Shown here one piece after another: positions 1 through 6,149 of a DNA stretch of 6,149 nucleotides. How positions within the stretch are numbered: the first letter of the stretch is position 1; each line of letters opens with the position of its first letter. This stretch comes from Acidocella sp. 35-58-6 (GTDB lineage Bacteria > Pseudomonadota > Alphaproteobacteria > Acetobacterales > Acetobacteraceae): positions 1-6,149 of the forward strand of contig NCFD01000082.1 of the NCBI GenBank assembly GCA_002281005.1, read 5' to 3'. The notes beneath the pieces are model-generated. The model was not told where the DNA came from. It was given only the letters and a program-made list of their open reading frames with translations, and did no database searches. A program made the position numbers and the translations under genes.

Positions 1-95
1 AGTGTGTCAGTAATCTTTGAAGCTAGCCCTCTAAATGGCGGGCGCTTGAGAAGGGCAAATTCATTATCAAGAAATCCTAAGTCAAAGGCGGCGTT

Positions 96-605
96 ATGGG
101 GGCTCGCCGTGAACTGGCCCTTGAAATTCGCGCCCAATTTGAAGCCTACACGGCGACGGGTCTGCCTTTGCACCATGCCGACGCTCATAAGCATATGCAT
201 CTACACCCGACGGTGGCCGATACCATGATTGAAATTGGGCGGGAGTTTGGCCTGTCCCGCATCAGGGTTCCCGCCGAGCCTCCAGAAATTTTGCGGCTCT
301 GCAACGAAAGCCCCACGCTGGCTGATCGCGCTTTGTTTGCATGGAGCGGCGTATTGCGTACAAAAGTCCGTCGGGCGAACCTTAGCGCTGCTGATCAGGT
401 GTTCGGCATCAAGTGGTCAGGCCACATGAGCACCAGCCGCGTCACCCGGCTTTTACAAAATTTGCCGCCAGGTCCAACGGAAATCTATTTTCATCCGGCC
501 ACTGAACAGGATGCGGCATTGCGAGCGCTGATGCCCGATTACGAGCCTGTCATGGAGCTAAAAACTTTGCTGGACATTTCCCGCGAGAGCCCATTTACTT
601 TGTAG
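96..605 (+). pseudogene. hpnK: HpnK-like (YdjC/ChbG family) deacetylase, N-terminally truncated remnant
   Basis: The 169-residue product matches the C-terminal half of HpnK, the YdjC/ChbG-type carbohydrate deacetylase associated with hopanoid side-chain synthesis. Visible marks are RRELALEIRAQFEAY, then a histidine-rich metal-site segment HADAHKHMHLHP (residues 27-38), EIGREFGLSRIRVP, and near the end TEIYFHPATE. Full family members are about 270-290 residues and begin with a TADDFG motif carrying a catalytic or metal-binding aspartate; that part is absent here. Upstream in the same frame are stops at 78-80, 24-26 and 18-20. The ATG at 96 has a good AAAGG ribosome site at 84-88, so a fragment could be made, but without the N-terminal aspartates activity is unlikely. 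The C-terminus (DISRESPFTL) also ends earlier than I expect for the family. Family assignment is fairly sure, HpnK rather than another YdjC protein moderately so. It could be a pseudogene or a gene broken by a sequence error. Confidence 0.7.
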
Positions 606-626
606 CTCGACCCTATGGAGATCGCT

Positions 627-821
627 GTGCCAGCCTACACCAACGATCAATTGACGCTGGATCATCTCGAGAAACTGGCGGAGCGCTTCTCGATGTCCAC
701 GCAGGATGCGGCCAAGTTCATGCTCTGGTCGCGCCAGATGCCTTGGCTCGCCGACAAACCTATCCAGCAGCGGATTGCCAAATTCCGCGAGCAGCACCCG
801 CTTATATGGCCGGAGCATTAG
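627..821 (+). CDS. small hypothetical protein (64 aa)
   Basis: I do not recognise this protein. It is predicted to be mostly helical and soluble, rich in charged and aromatic residues (for example LDHLEKLAERF and three tryptophans in the second half), with no signal peptide, membrane segment or cysteines. Third codon positions favour G and C, as in the neighbouring genes. Two starts are possible. An ATG at 615 has no clear ribosome site. A GTG at 627 is preceded by GGAG at 617-620 with a 6-base spacer and is preferred here. The gene follows the hpnK remnant closely on the same strand and is followed by a hairpin with a T-run, so the two may share a transcript. A long open frame on the opposite strand (558-971) has no recognisable features and is taken to be a shadow. 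Confidence 0.5.
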   Translation: MPAYTNDQLTLDHLEKLAERFSMSTQDAAKFMLWSRQMPWLADKPIQQRIAKFREQHPLIWPEH

Positions 822-827
822 CTTCAG

Positions 828-860
828 GCGAGAGTATTTTAAAATCATCTCGCGTTTTAT
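828..860 (+). terminator. probable rho-independent terminator after the small + strand gene
   Basis: GCGAGA (828-833) pairs perfectly with TCTCGC (848-853). Inside it, past a two-base mismatch, the palindrome ATTTTAAAAT (836-845) extends the stem. A short T-run (GTTTTAT, 854-860) follows directly. This sits 7 bases past the stop of the small gene and in front of the convergent protease gene. There is no T-run on the minus-strand side, so it is assigned to the + strand. The T-run is short, so efficiency may be modest. Confidence 0.5.
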
Positions 861-907
861 AATGCCGTGTTCTGGTGATGGGCGGTTGGGTCCACGGCGG
901 GCGGGGC

Positions 908-1612
908 CTATCGGTGCCACGCGGCACCTGTATAAAAATACGGCCCGAGGCCTAACGTGAAGATGAGGCACCCATATAACGCATGTTCATAGCAAGCAAA
1001 ACGTAATGAGCGGTGTCTCATTTAGCCGGTTGCAAAAAGAACGCCCCCGAGGCCGGTCAACACGAGCGCAACCACATTGAGAAAAATAATATGCGCGAAC
1101 CCAAACGCGACCGCCGAGGCGATAACCATATTATTGCTTTCGCCAAATACTGGTGCATAGCGTTGAAACATAAACCGCCGGTAAATTACTTCTTGTGGCC
1201 AGACCGAGAGCAGCGGGTATAAAACCATGATCAGCACCCACAATAACGGTTGGTTACGCGGTAACGCCAGAAACTGTGCGGGCTGAAACCACCATACGGC
1301 CATTGCCAGCAAGCTGCCCAGGAACAGAAACCGGCGCAGGATGCCCCGGATCTCAGAACGGGCTTTCAAATCCTCAGTTGTTGGCTTTGCCGGGATAAGC
1401 ATCAGCACGACGCTGAGCTTAAATGGGGCGATCAGTGCCAACCGGCGGATCATGGTCGACAGGCTAGGGATTGGCCGGGGGCGGGTATCGCGGCTGGCAG
1501 ATGCGCACAACAACCCGCCGAGCCAGAGTAACAAAAACAGCACCCATGCCTTGCGGTAAGCCAGCACCAACAACGGGCCGCCTGCGTAAAGTGCGCAAAA
1601 TTCTGCCAGCAA
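908..1612 (-). pseudogene. CPBP-family intramembrane protease, interrupted by an in-frame TAA
   Basis: This is a hydrophobic, multi-helix protein of the CPBP (CAAX protease and bacteriocin-processing) glutamic protease family. The family motifs are visible: a PQEVIYRR segment corresponding to EExxxR, with the first Glu replaced by Gln, and FGFAH (FxxxH) followed by IIFLN. The frame stops at a TAA at 1022-1024, just after GGVLFATG. Reading on in the same frame gives 37 more codons containing EHALYG and GLGPYFYTG, which is the usual C-terminus of this group and carries its last conserved histidine; the stop there is TAG at 908-910. The TAA therefore sits where a Tyr or similar codon is expected, one base away from TAT or TAC. 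The start is uncertain because no suitable ATG exists: TTG at 1612 gives MLAEFCALY and is used here, while TTG at 1654 overlaps the rpsI stop and would translate through the terminator hairpin. It is a recent pseudogene, a split gene, or a sequencing error. Confidence 0.75.
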
Positions 1613-1614
1613 AT

Positions 1615-1645
1615 AAAAAACCCCGGAGCGATCCGGGGTTTTTTT
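1615..1645 (-). terminator. rpsI: rho-independent terminator of the rplM-rpsI operon
   Basis: A perfect 7-base-pair stem (1621-1627 CCCCGGA with 1632-1638 TCCGGGG) closes a 4-base loop. It is flanked by six A on the left (1615-1620) and seven T on the right (1639-1645), so it can act in both directions. On the minus strand it begins 5 bases after the rpsI stop codon (counting the A-rich arm) and its T-run enters the 5' end of the protease gene. Confidence 0.9.
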
Positions 1646-1650
1646 GGAAA

Positions 1651-2136
1651 TCAACGCTTGCTGAACTGGAAGCTGCGGCGGGCCTTCGCCTTGCCGTACT
1701 TCTTACGTTCAACCATCCGGCTATCACGGGTCAGGAACCCAGCAACCTTCAGGATGCCACGCAGTTCCGGCTCATAAAGCTGCAGCGCCCGCGAAATACC
1801 GTGACGCACCGCGCCGGCCTGACCCGACAAGCCACCACCAACGACCGTGCACATCACGTCAAACTGGTTATAGCGGTCAGCGACCAGGAAGGGCTGGGTG
1901 ATCAGCATCCGCAGCACCGGGCGGGCGAAATACACCGGCGCCTTTTTGCCATTGACCATGATCTCGCCTTTGCCGGGCTTGATCCAGACGCGGGCAACTG
2001 CGTTTTTACGGCGGCCAGTAGCGTAGGAGCGGCCTTGCGCGTCACGCTTTGGTTCACGCTTTGGAGCGGCGGTTTCGGCGGCGACAACGCCGGTCATGTC
2101 TTTCAGACCGGCAAAGCTGTTGGTTGATTCAGACAT
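1651..2136 (-). CDS. rpsI: 30S ribosomal protein S9
   Basis: Structural protein of the small ribosomal subunit; its basic C-terminal tail reaches the P-site tRNA. The 161-residue product has the S9 core starting near residue 39 ([13 protein letters not shown]), the family signature [19 protein letters not shown] at about residues 100-118, and the typical tail [17 protein letters not shown] ending in Lys-Arg. It is about 30 residues longer than the 130-residue E. coli protein because of an N-terminal extension, which is usual in Alphaproteobacteria. The start is ATG at 2136, with GGAG at 2146-2149 and a 9-base spacer. A TTG two codons upstream (2142) is less likely. Only two bases separate the rplM stop from this start and the ribosome site lies inside the end of rplM, so translation is probably coupled. 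A strong terminator follows. Confidence 0.98.
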   Translation of the reverse strand: MSESTNSFAGLKDMTGVVAAETAAPKREPKRDAQGRSYATGRRKNAVARVWIKPGKGEIMVNGKKAPVYFARPVLRMLITQPFLVADRYNQFDVMCTVVGGGLSGQAGAVRHGISRALQLYEPELRGILKVAGFLTRDSRMVERKKYGKAKARRSFQFSKR

Positions 2137-2138
2137 GC

Positions 2139-2603
2139 TCAATCTCTCCGGTTCTTGGCGTTAAGCGCGCCGACATCAAACGGCTTTGGCTGCTGGGCAG
2201 CATGCGGGTGCTCGGCACCGGCATACACATATAAATTCTTCATTTGCTGGCGTTGCAGCGGGCCGCGCGTAATCATGCGCTCAATGGCTTTTTCCACCAC
2301 GCGCTGCGGGTTGGCGCTGGCCAGACGGTCCTTGATGGTACGGCCCTTGATGCCGCCGGCGTAGCCGGTGTGGTAATAAAGCACCGACTGTTCCATTTTT
2401 TTGCCGGTCAGCTTAACTTTTTCAGCGTTTACGATGATGATATTGTCACCACAATCAACGTGCGGGGTAAATTGCGGCTTGTGCTTGCCGCGCAGACGGC
2501 TGGCGACGATAGCAGCCAAGCGGCCCAGTATCAGGCCCTCGGCGTCGATCAACACCCAGTCCTTCTTTACATCCGCTGGTTTCAGCGAAACGGTCGTTCT
2601 CAT
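2139..2603 (-). CDS. rplM: 50S ribosomal protein L13
   Basis: Early-assembling protein of the large ribosomal subunit, cotranscribed with S9 as in most bacteria. The 154-residue product begins [20 protein letters not shown], contains [20 protein letters not shown], the [21 protein letters not shown] segment, and the L13 signature region [20 protein letters not shown] followed by [11 protein letters not shown]. The start chosen is ATG at 2603, preceded by AGGGA at 2611-2615 with a 7-base spacer. The frame is open 16 codons further upstream, but that stretch crosses the promoter region and does not resemble L13. It is first in its operon. Confidence 0.98.
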   Translation of the reverse strand: MRTTVSLKPADVKKDWVLIDAEGLILGRLAAIVASRLRGKHKPQFTPHVDCGDNIIIVNAEKVKLTGKKMEQSVLYYHTGYAGGIKGRTIKDRLASANPQRVVEKAIERMITRGPLQRQQMKNLYVYAGAEHPHAAQQPKPFDVGALNAKNRRD

Positions 2604-2630
2604 GTTCAGGTCCCTTAAATCAGAGGCCGC

Positions 2631-2659
2631 TCTATCGTGATTTTCCGGCACTAAGTCAA
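2631..2659 (-). promoter_or_regulatory. rplM: candidate sigma-70 promoter for rplM-rpsI
   Basis: Reading the minus strand, TTGACT (2659-2654) matches the -35 consensus in five of six bases. After 17 bases comes GATAGA (2636-2631), a weak -10 with only three of six matches. Transcription would begin about 20 bases before the rplM start codon, leaving a short leader with the AGGGA ribosome site. An alternative -10, CATAAT at 2682-2677, is a better -10 match but has no clear -35 in front of it. Confidence 0.45.
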
Positions 2660-2673
2660 GGGGTTCGGGGTGT

Positions 2674-2687
2674 GGTATTATGATACC
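2674..2687. repeat. short inverted repeat in the rplM upstream region
   Basis: GGTAT (2674-2678) and ATACC (2683-2687) form a 5-base inverted repeat around TATG, about 15 bases upstream of the proposed -35. It could be a regulator site, part of the 3' hairpin structure of the preceding transcript, or chance. The remaining gap between rplM and the next gene (2604-2727) holds only the promoter candidate and the weak hairpin listed separately. Confidence 0.25.
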
Positions 2688-2689
2688 GT

Positions 2690-2710
2690 AAAAATAAAAG
2701 CTATTTTAGC
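2690..2710 (-). terminator. weak candidate terminator after the small membrane protein gene
   Basis: On the minus strand GCTA (2710-2707) pairs with TAGC (2703-2700) around AAA, and a T-rich run (TTTTATTTTTAC, from 2699 down to 2688) follows, 17 bases past the stop codon. The stem is only 4 base pairs, with a possible G-T extension, so the call rests mostly on position and the T-run. Confidence 0.3.
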
Positions 2711-2727
2711 CAGGCTTTCCGCGAGCT

Positions 2728-3087
2728 TCAGTCCAACCGTGGCTCGGTGCGGCGTACCGGCCGGGGCGGTAATCGTGGGTCATTGCGTGGGTCTGGTGGT
2801 TGCACAGGCTGTTGGGCTGACTTCATCCGGCCAAAATGCGGAAAATTTTCAAAATCGTCGTCAGCCGTCAGAATTTTGGCCGCTGGACTCGCGGTTTTAT
2901 TGGCCAGATAGCGAATTTCATCGTGCAAAGCGTCAATCTGAGCTTCAATCGCATCCAGCCTGGCTTTCACGCCAAAAACCGAGAAAGGCATGACCAGAAA
3001 CACCAGCGCGTACAGCAGAACGGGCAGGGCAGCCAGCAGGAACGCCCAGGCTGGCAGCCAGTCCGGCAGGGTAAAGGGCATGTTCAT
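2728..3087 (-). CDS. small single-pass membrane protein with coiled coil, unknown function (119 aa)
   Basis: I do not recognise a named family. The product has one clear hydrophobic helix (about residues 13-38), then a charged heptad-like stretch ARLDAIEAQIDALHDEIRYLANK (about 42-64) that probably forms a short coiled coil, and then a proline- and arginine-rich, likely disordered tail (about 93-119). This suggests an inner-membrane protein with the N-terminus anchored and a cytoplasmic or periplasmic oligomerising segment (inference). The start is ATG at 3087 with AGGT at 3096-3099 upstream; a second ATG two codons in is possible. It lies 24 bases downstream of purH on the same strand and is probably read from the same transcript. 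Codon use matches its neighbours. Confidence 0.75.
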   Translation of the reverse strand: MNMPFTLPDWLPAWAFLLAALPVLLYALVFLVMPFSVFGVKARLDAIEAQIDALHDEIRYLANKTASPAAKILTADDDFENFPHFGRMKSAQQPVQPPDPRNDPRLPPRPVRRTEPRLD

Positions 3088-3111
3088 GGTTGTTGACCTA
3101 CCATAAAATCC

Positions 3112-4665
3112 TCAGTGCCGGAAATGCCTCATGCCGGTGAAGACCATGGCAACACCGGCTTCATCGGCAGCGGCGATCACGTCGGCGTCGCGAATCGAGC
3201 CGCCCGGCTGGATCACGCACTTCGCCCCGGCGGCGATGGCGGCCTGCAGCCCGTCGGCAAATGGAAAGAAAGCATCGGAGGCCACCACGCAATTTTTCAT
3301 GTCCAAACCGGCCGCCTTACCGCGCCACGCGGCAATGCGGGCGGAATCCAACCGGTTCATCTGCCCAGCTCCAATACCCAGTGTGGCGCCGCCTTTGGCA
3401 TAAATAATGGCATTGGACTTCACATGTTTACAAACCCTGAACGCAAACACCATGTCGGCAATCTCGGCTGGCGTGGGCGCACGCTGGGTGACGATTTTCC
3501 AGTCGGCGGGCTGAGACTGCCCATTATCACGGCTTTGCACCAGGAAGCCGCCGGCGATGGATTTGAAGGTCGTGCCCGGCGCATCGGCATCCGGTACGCC
3601 GCCAGTGAGCAGCAGCCGCAGGTTTTTCTTTTTGGCCAAAATCTCCTTGGCTTCGTCGGTCGCATCCGGCGCAATGATAACCTCGGTGAAAATCGTCGCA
3701 ATTTTGGCCGCCGTGGTGCTGTCCAGCATCCGGTTGAGCGCCACAATGCCGCCGAACGCAGAAACCGGGTCGCAGGCGAGTGCGGCGTCCCAGGCTTCGC
3801 TGATACGGGCCGCCGTCGCAACGCCGCAGGGGTTGGCGTGTTTCACAATCACGATGGTGGGGTCGGCAAATTCGGCGACGCACTCAAATGCCGCATCGGT
3901 GTCGTTGAGGTTGTTGTAGGAGAGTTCCTTACCTTGAACCTGGGTCGCCGTGGCGACGCCGAAGCGGGGCGCCGTGGTATAAAATGCTGCACTCTGGTGG
4001 GGGTTTTCACCGTAGCGCAAGGTTTGTTTCAGGCTGCCGGTCATGGTCATGGTGGCTGGGTAGGTCTCACCATTCTGGGCGGCAAACCAGGTGGCGATTG
4101 CGCTGTCGTAAGCGCTGGTGCGCGCATAAGCGGCACCCGCCAAGGCTTTGCGCGTTGCTAGTTTGGTGCCGCCATGGGCGGCGATCTCGGCGAGCACAGT
4201 GGCGTAGTGTCCGGCATCAGTCAGTACCGCCACATAGTCGTGGTTTTTGGCGGCGGCGCGGATCAGGGCAGGGCCACCAATGTCGATGTTCTCCACACAA
4301 TCCTCAAACGCCGCGCCACGCGCCACGGTGGCCTCGAACGGATATAAATTCACCGCCACCAGATCAATCGGGGCGATGTTATGCGTTTGCATTTGCGCCA
4401 GATGCTCTGGCACGTCTCGCCGCCCCAGAATGCCGCCATGAATTTGCGGCACCAGGGTTTTCACCCGGCCATCCAGAATTTCCGGAAAACCAGTATGGTC
4501 AGAGACATCCTTAACCGGCACGCCGGCATCGCGCAGCGCCTTGGCCGAACCACCGGTTGAGAGAATTTCAACATTGTGGGCCACCAGTGCGCGGGCAAAT
4601 TCCACCAAGCCGGTTTTGTCGGACACCGAAATCAACGCCCGGCGGATGGTCACAATATCAGTCAT
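3112..4665 (-). CDS. purH: bifunctional AICAR transformylase / IMP cyclohydrolase
   Basis: Catalyses the last two steps of de novo purine synthesis: formylation of AICAR by 10-formyl-THF, then ring closure to IMP, in the cytoplasm. The product has 517 residues, close to the 529 of E. coli. The N-terminal cyclohydrolase (MGS-like) domain shows [35 protein letters not shown] and [17 protein letters not shown]. By family alignment Lys69, Tyr108 and Lys140 match the known cyclohydrolase residues. The transformylase domain shows [32 protein letters not shown] (Lys275-His276 catalytic pair), [46 protein letters not shown] and the ending MRHFRH. All motifs are intact. The start is ATG at 4665, with AAGGA at 4673-4677 and a 7-base spacer; a 26-codon upstream extension of the frame overlaps creA and is not PurH-like. 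The ribosome site overlaps the creA stop, so the two are probably coupled. Confidence 0.98.
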   Translation of the reverse strand: MTDIVTIRRALISVSDKTGLVEFARALVAHNVEILSTGGSAKALRDAGVPVKDVSDHTGFPEILDGRVKTLVPQIHGGILGRRDVPEHLAQMQTHNIAPIDLVAVNLYPFEATVARGAAFEDCVENIDIGGPALIRAAAKNHDYVAVLTDAGHYATVLAEIAAHGGTKLATRKALAGAAYARTSAYDSAIATWFAAQNGETYPATMTMTGSLKQTLRYGENPHQSAAFYTTAPRFGVATATQVQGKELSYNNLNDTDAAFECVAEFADPTIVIVKHANPCGVATAARISEAWDAALACDPVSAFGGIVALNRMLDSTTAAKIATIFTEVIIAPDATDEAKEILAKKKNLRLLLTGGVPDADAPGTTFKSIAGGFLVQSRDNGQSQPADWKIVTQRAPTPAEIADMVFAFRVCKHVKSNAIIYAKGGATLGIGAGQMNRLDSARIAAWRGKAAGLDMKNCVVASDAFFPFADGLQAAIAAGAKCVIQPGGSIRDADVIAAADEAGVAMVFTGMRHFRH

Positions 4666-4675
4666 CAAAAAGTCC

Positions 4676-5146
4676 TTATGGTTTATCGGGGGTGCCAGTA
4701 TTGGCCACCGGCACAGCGGAAACAGCGTTGGCAGGAGAGCCATGCAGCAGCTTGGTGCTGATCAGCACATACACCAGAGCGTGTTTATCGGTATCAACCA
4801 TGCGGGTCAGAACAAAATGTTTGAATAAAAAGGATGCGGAAATCGCCGCAACCTCTTCTTTTTGTGGTAAATTAGCCGGTAGCGTGACCGGCCCGGCGGC
4901 AATGCAGGAGAGTGCAAACTGGCTGGGGTCAGTGGCAACACCAATGCCTCCCGCCACACCACCGGTTTGTGCGAACGAGGCATAGCATTCCACATTCGGG
5001 ATTTTCGGGTCCTCAAGCCGCTGTACCACCACCTTGTCGTTGGGGCCCACCAGCCGGAAATTGGTGCTCACACTGCCAATCTGCTGGTCGGCGAGCGCTG
5101 GGGTAGTGAAACACGCAAGTAGGGCGGCGGCAATCAGTCGTTTCAT
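4676..5146 (-). CDS. creA: CreA family secreted protein
   Basis: A 156-residue protein resembling E. coli CreA, whose biochemical function is not established. It has a clear signal peptide ([19 protein letters not shown], with likely cleavage before DQQ), so it is exported to the periplasm. Family features follow: [32 protein letters not shown], the glycine-rich [23 protein letters not shown], and near the end [13 protein letters not shown]. Cys54 and Cys81 are placed as in the family and could form a disulfide (inference). The start is ATG at 5146, with GGAG at 5153-5156 and a 6-base spacer. The start overlaps the glycosyltransferase stop (ATGA), and the stop lies 10 bases before purH, so it sits in the middle of a tight operon. 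No DNA-binding domain is present, and it should not be confused with the fungal regulator of the same name. Confidence 0.93.
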   Translation of the reverse strand: MKRLIAAALLACFTTPALADQQIGSVSTNFRLVGPNDKVVVQRLEDPKIPNVECYASFAQTGGVAGGIGVATDPSQFALSCIAAGPVTLPANLPQKEEVAAISASFLFKHFVLTRMVDTDKHALVYVLISTKLLHGSPANAVSAVPVANTGTPDKP

Positions 5147-6149
5147 TGGGCACTCCGGGGTTCGGTCAGCGCGTCATACACCAAAAGAGTCTTTTTACAG
5201 ATAATCGCATCGGCAAATTCCTGTTCAGTGCGTAACCGCCCGGCAGCGCCCATTTTGGCGCGCATCTCCGGGTTGTCGATCAGTTTTTTCAATGCCGCCG
5301 CCAGTGCCACGGCATCGCGTGGCGGCACGATGAACCCGGTTACCCCATCCACCACGGCCTCGCGGCAACCCGGAACATCGGTGGTCACCAGCGGCTTGCC
5401 TGAAGCTGCCGCCTCAAGTGCGGACTTGGGCAGGCCTTCGCGATAGGTCGAGGGCTGGCAGGCAATATGCGCGCTGGCAAGCAACGCTGGAATATCACGC
5501 CGCGGCCCCAGCCATGTCACCAGCCCCTCAGCCTGCCAGCCCCGCAATTCTGCCTCGGTCGCGCTATTGGGGTTGCCGGGGTCCGGCGCACCAACCAGCA
5601 CAAATTCAGCCTGACCGCGCAATATCCTGGCAGCCTCGATGAAGACGGGGATGCCTTTTTCCCTGATCATGCGGGCGATCAAAATAATCCGCACCGGCGG
5701 CGGCGGCTCAGGTGCTGGGGCAAAATCCGAAATATCCACACCGGCCCCCCGGATCAACACAGCGGTTCCGGGCCGGATCATGCCGGCCGCTTCCAATGCC
5801 GCCAGGTCATCAGGGTTCTCAAACACCACCCGTGAATTGGGCGGCGACAAGGTGAGTTTCAGCGCAAAACTCACCATCGGCCTCAATAGTTTTGCCAGCA
5901 GTTTGTCCGAGGAATACACAAACCCCAGCCCGACAGGGGCGTTCAGAACCGCCTTCACCCCCGCGAGCCGTGCAGCCACCCCGCCCACAATGATCGGTTT
6001 TAGCGCCACGTGATGCACAAGATCGGGCTGCAAACGTTTGTATATACGGGAAATATTCCAGGCAAACCAAAATTCCGCAAACGGATTCAACCGCTTGCGG
6101 TTAAACGGCACGCTGATCACCTCGATGCCCGCTGCCTCAATCACGGCTT
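5143..6149 (-). CDS. glycosyltransferase, GT4-like (partial, N-terminus beyond window)
   Basis: Retaining GT-B fold glycosyltransferase, probably acting on a lipid-linked or surface polysaccharide acceptor in the cytoplasm; the sugar donor cannot be read from the sequence. The visible 335 codons include the end of the N-terminal acceptor domain (PDLVHHVALKPIIVGGVAARL, as in PglA/CapM-like enzymes) and a complete C-terminal donor domain. That domain has a hinge near RGAGVD, LIARMIREKG, EFVLVG and the EX7E motif in REGLPKSALEAAASGKP, followed by VTTDVPGCREAVVDGVTGFIVPP. The frame is open to the right edge and a GTG at 6144 is internal, so roughly 30-50 N-terminal residues, including the first Rossmann strand, are missing from the window. 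Its TGA stop overlaps the creA ATG by four bases, suggesting coupled translation with creA and purH. Confidence 0.93.
   Translation of the reverse strand, partial: AVIEAAGIEVISVPFNRKRLNPFAEFWFAWNISRIYKRLQPDLVHHVALKPIIVGGVAARLAGVKAVLNAPVGLGFVYSSDKLLAKLLRPMVSFALKLTLSPPNSRVVFENPDDLAALEAAGMIRPGTAVLIRGAGVDISDFAPAPEPPPPVRIILIARMIREKGIPVFIEAARILRGQAEFVLVGAPDPGNPNSATEAELRGWQAEGLVTWLGPRRDIPALLASAHIACQPSTYREGLPKSALEAAASGKPLVTTDVPGCREAVVDGVTGFIVPPRDAVALAAALKKLIDNPEMRAKMGAAGRLRTEQEFADAIICKKTLLVYDALTEPRSAQ

Noticed and set aside
1..95. Possible end of an insertion sequence or transposase to the left of the hpnK remnant
   Set aside because: No terminal inverted repeat, target duplication or transposase motif can be seen; a minus-strand open stretch here is too short to assign.
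558..971. 137-codon open frame on the minus strand opposite the small gene and the hpnK end
   Set aside because: No family resemblance, arginine- and leucine-rich composition typical of an antisense frame, and it overlaps the protease C-terminus frame and two + strand genes.
1471..2127. 218-codon open frame on the + strand across rpsI
   Set aside because: Antisense shadow of the S9 gene and the terminator region; no recognisable protein.
2604..2651. Longer L13 start, 16 codons upstream
   Set aside because: The extension overlaps the proposed promoter, is not L13-like, and the ATG at 2603 has a good ribosome site and the standard L13 N-terminus.
3115..4161. 348-codon open frame on the + strand inside purH
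   Set aside because: It lies wholly antisense to an intact purH; its length comes from the GC-biased third positions of purH and it shows no domain.
4666..4743. Longer PurH start, 26 codons upstream
   Set aside because: It would overlap the end of creA, is not PurH-like, and the ATG at 4665 has AAGGA at ideal spacing.
1..6149. CRISPR array, tRNA, rRNA, riboswitch, phage or defence-system genes
   Set aside because: No spaced direct repeats, cloverleaf, conserved RNA segments or relevant protein motifs were found on either strand.

Overview
The window looks like a chromosomal housekeeping segment from an alphaproteobacterium, most likely of the Acetobacteraceae type (inference). The S9 protein has the roughly 30-residue N-terminal extension common in Alphaproteobacteria. 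L13 has 154 residues. There is a remnant of a hopanoid-associated YdjC/HpnK-type deacetylase. Coding regions are moderately GC-rich with overlapping or nearly abutting genes.

Layout, left to right. Positions 1-605 (+) hold the C-terminal part of an HpnK-like gene. Its N-terminal half is missing or corrupted, and in-frame stops lie upstream of the first usable ATG. It is followed by a small hypothetical gene (627-821, +) and a probable terminator (828-860). Everything else is on the minus strand. From right to left this reads: a family-4-type glycosyltransferase running off the right edge (5143-6149), creA (4676-5146), purH (3112-4665), a small single-pass membrane protein (2728-3087), a 124-base gap with the likely rplM promoter, rplM (2139-2603), rpsI (1651-2136), a strong hairpin terminator (1615-1645), and a CPBP-family membrane protease gene (908-1612 or 1654) broken by one in-frame TAA.

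The glycosyltransferase, creA, purH and the small membrane gene are packed tightly: a 4-base ATGA overlap, a ribosome site overlapping a stop codon, and a 24-base gap. They are probably one transcript. rplM-rpsI is the canonical L13-S9 operon with its own promoter and terminator.

I do not see a new multi-gene system. The main observations are the CPBP protease split by a single ochre codon, with the family C-terminus intact in the same frame beyond it; the way that gene's 5' end runs into the rpsI terminator; and the decayed hpnK at the left edge. There is no CRISPR array, tRNA, rRNA or identifiable insertion sequence. No gene-free stretch exceeds 300 bases.
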